Of a stretch of 8,735 nucleotides of DNA, positions 6,552 through 8,735 are shown piece after piece. Each line of letters opens with the position of its first letter. Within the stretch, counting starts at the first letter, position 1. Under the pieces are notes generated by a model, which was not told the DNA's origin, made no database searches, and worked only from the letters and a program-made list of their open reading frames with translations. The position numbers and the translations under genes were made by a program. The DNA comes from Oscillospiraceae bacterium (lineage in GTDB: Bacteria; Bacillota; Clostridia; Oscillospirales; Ruminococcaceae): NCBI GenBank assembly GCA_017394565.1, contig JAFPXW010000244.1, positions 1 to 8,735 on the forward strand, read 5' to 3'.

Positions 6552-6590
6552 AGTTTATAGTCCTTTCAAAAAAGAGGAACTTGTGGTTAT

Positions 6591-6845
6591 TATGAGGAAT
6601 GAGAAAGTAGGAATGAGGAATTGCGGTGTCGGCGGCGGATCGCCGCTGATGCAAGCCTCCCAATGCCCCTTCGGGGCAAAGGTCGGCGGCGACCTATTTT
6701 ATAAATGGTCGCTATTCCTCATTCTGTATCCTATCAGCTTACAGGTCGCTCCGGGTTTCACCCAGAAGCTATCCCTCTATGCTATTAAATCCGTCCCACG
6801 AAGTGGGACTCTTTCATTCCTCATTTCTCATTCCTAATTCCTAAT
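6591..6845. repeat. Hairpin-rich element bounded by inverted GGAATGA repeats inside the atp operon
   Basis: This non-coding block fills the atpG-atpD gap. Its ends carry short purine-rich repeats in opposite orientation: the left end (6591-6621) has GGAATGAG-type units, and the right end (6815-6845) has their complement. AGGAATGAGAAA at 6595-6606 is perfectly inverted at 6824-6835. GAATGAGGAAT at 6611-6621 is also inverted internally at 6714-6724. Between the ends are compact hairpins: 6632-6646 (6-bp stem), 6664-6678 (6 bp), 6680-6695 (6 bp) and 6793-6809 (7 bp). No credible protein is encoded, and no hairpin is followed by a T-run on the minus strand. It looks like a MITE or composite repeat inserted within the operon; repeat status in the genome cannot be seen from one copy. 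Confidence 0.65.
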
Positions 6846-6846
6846 T

Positions 6847-7713
6847 TTATTCCAGCGCATTCGCGCCGCCAACGATCTCGGTCAGCTCCTGCGTGATGGC
6901 GCCCTGACGGGCACGGTTGTACTGGAGCGAGAGCTTGTCGATCATGTCGGTCGCGTTGTCGGTCGCATTTTCCATCGCGGTGCGGCGAGCCGCCTGCTCG
7001 GACGCGAACGATTCCACGATCGCGCCGTAGATCAGACCTGCCACATACTGCGGAACAAGCTTGTCGAACACCGCCTCGGGGGAGGGTTCATATTCTACTG
7101 CACAGCGTCTGGGGCTGGTGCCCGGCATACGTGTCAGCGGAATGACGTTCATGCACTGTGCGACCTGCGAAATGGGCGACACATAGTTCGTGAACACCAG
7201 CTCGACATTCTGGAGCGATTCGTGACGCTTGTACGTCGAGATCACGAGATCCGCGATGTCCATGCCGAGGTAAATGCTGGCACGTTCTGCCACATGGTCG
7301 TAGCTGCGCAGGATCTTCACATCGCGGCGTGAGAAATAATCCACCGCCTTCTGACCGATCGGGATGACGATGGGGTTGCCGCCCTTCGCCCTGACCTCGT
7401 CGATGCGGGCCTGTGCGATCTTCAGCACGTTGGAATTGAAGCCGCCGGCAAGCCCTCTGTCACCTGCGATGACCACGAGCAGGACAGCGCCGTTTTCCAC
7501 GCGCTTATGCACGAATACAGAATTAAAGTACGGATCTTCTGCCGCGATCTCCGCCATGAGCTTGTAGGTCTGCTCAAAGAACGGCTGTGCCGCCTCCGCA
7601 CGATCCTTGGCGCGGCGGAATTTCGAGGAAGCCACGAGTTCCATCGCCTTGGTGATCTGCATGGTGCTTTCGACGGAATGGATCCGCCGCTTGATGTCCT
7701 TTAAGTTCGGCAT
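6847..7713 (-). CDS. atpG: ATP synthase F1 subunit gamma
   Basis: Gamma is the central shaft that rotates inside the alpha3beta3 hexamer and couples proton flow to catalysis. The 288 residues match the usual length. The N-terminal helix contains the family signature around IKRRIHSVESTMQITKAMEL (7-26) and KFRRAK. The C-terminal helix carries RARQGAITQELTEIVGGA, the segment that enters the hexamer. The middle has the expected alpha/beta domain with VIAGDRGLAGGFN. GAGGTG overlaps the end of atpA and lies 7 nt before the ATG, only 4 bp after the atpA stop, which implies tight co-translation. The stop abuts the repeat element, whose right-hand end starts within about 2 bp of it. Confidence 0.98.
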   Translation of the reverse strand: MPNLKDIKRRIHSVESTMQITKAMELVASSKFRRAKDRAEAAQPFFEQTYKLMAEIAAEDPYFNSVFVHKRVENGAVLLVVIAGDRGLAGGFNSNVLKIAQARIDEVRAKGGNPIVIPIGQKAVDYFSRRDVKILRSYDHVAERASIYLGMDIADLVISTYKRHESLQNVELVFTNYVSPISQVAQCMNVIPLTRMPGTSPRRCAVEYEPSPEAVFDKLVPQYVAGLIYGAIVESFASEQAARRTAMENATDNATDMIDKLSLQYNRARQGAITQELTEIVGGANALE

Positions 7714-7717
7714 GGCA

Positions 7718-8735
<1,018 letters not shown>

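Noticed and set aside
4713..6560. A 615-codon open frame on the plus strand opposite atpD and atpC
   Set aside because: It spans two well-conserved ATP synthase genes and their spacer on the other strand, with no recognisable domain and no ribosome site seen.
6385..6837. A 150-codon plus-strand frame across the atpG-atpD gap
   Set aside because: Its first part is antisense atpD and its second part runs through hairpins and GGAATGA repeats, so it is not a plausible gene.
6591..6845. A CRISPR array, suggested by repeated short units
   Set aside because: The repeats are 7-12 bp, inverted and irregularly spaced, with no constant-length spacers and no cas genes.

Overview
This 8.7-kb window comes from a bacterial chromosome, most likely an anaerobic fermentative Clostridia member of the Ruminococcaceae/Oscillospiraceae type. 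The reasons are a fused AdhE aldehyde/alcohol dehydrogenase, strong AGGAGG-type ribosome binding sites, moderately GC-rich coding sequence over AT-rich intergenic DNA, and Firmicutes-like F-type ATP synthase proteins. The genus is an inference. Every convincing gene lies on the minus strand, so the window reads right to left.

Right part (about 4668-8735): the 3' half of an F1Fo ATP synthase operon in the usual order, atpA (alpha, cut by the window edge at its P-loop), atpG (gamma), atpD (beta) and atpC (epsilon). It ends in a strong intrinsic terminator at 4668-4701. The joints are tight (4 bp between atpA and atpG, 15 bp between atpD and atpC). The exception is the atpG-atpD gap of about 295 bp, which is filled by a hairpin-rich, inverted-repeat-bounded element that looks like a small non-autonomous mobile or repetitive sequence.

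Middle part (957-4660): a fermentation unit. A near-consensus promoter (TTGACA, 17 bp, TAAAAT) is overlapped by a perfect 18-bp palindrome with the 7-4-7 layout of a Rex (NADH/NAD+ sensor) operator. A leader of about 135 nt with two hairpins leads into adhE, which converts acetyl-CoA to ethanol. The adhE stop codon overlaps the start of a 230-residue protein (TAATG). That protein is a shortened, diverged copy of AdhE's own C-terminal iron alcohol dehydrogenase half, with the iron ligands and the NAD-binding GGGS motif lost. This coupled, apparently inactive partner of AdhE is the most interesting item in the window.

Left part (1-948): an 88-bp structured inverted repeat, then a 247-residue aminoglycoside-phosphotransferase/choline-kinase-fold protein of unknown substrate. 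A 12-bp-stem terminator hairpin at 19-57 follows, with its best T-run facing the plus strand.

Together the window joins ATP synthesis or proton balance (atp) with NADH disposal (adhE). These are two separately transcribed units, divided by the atp terminator and the adhE promoter.
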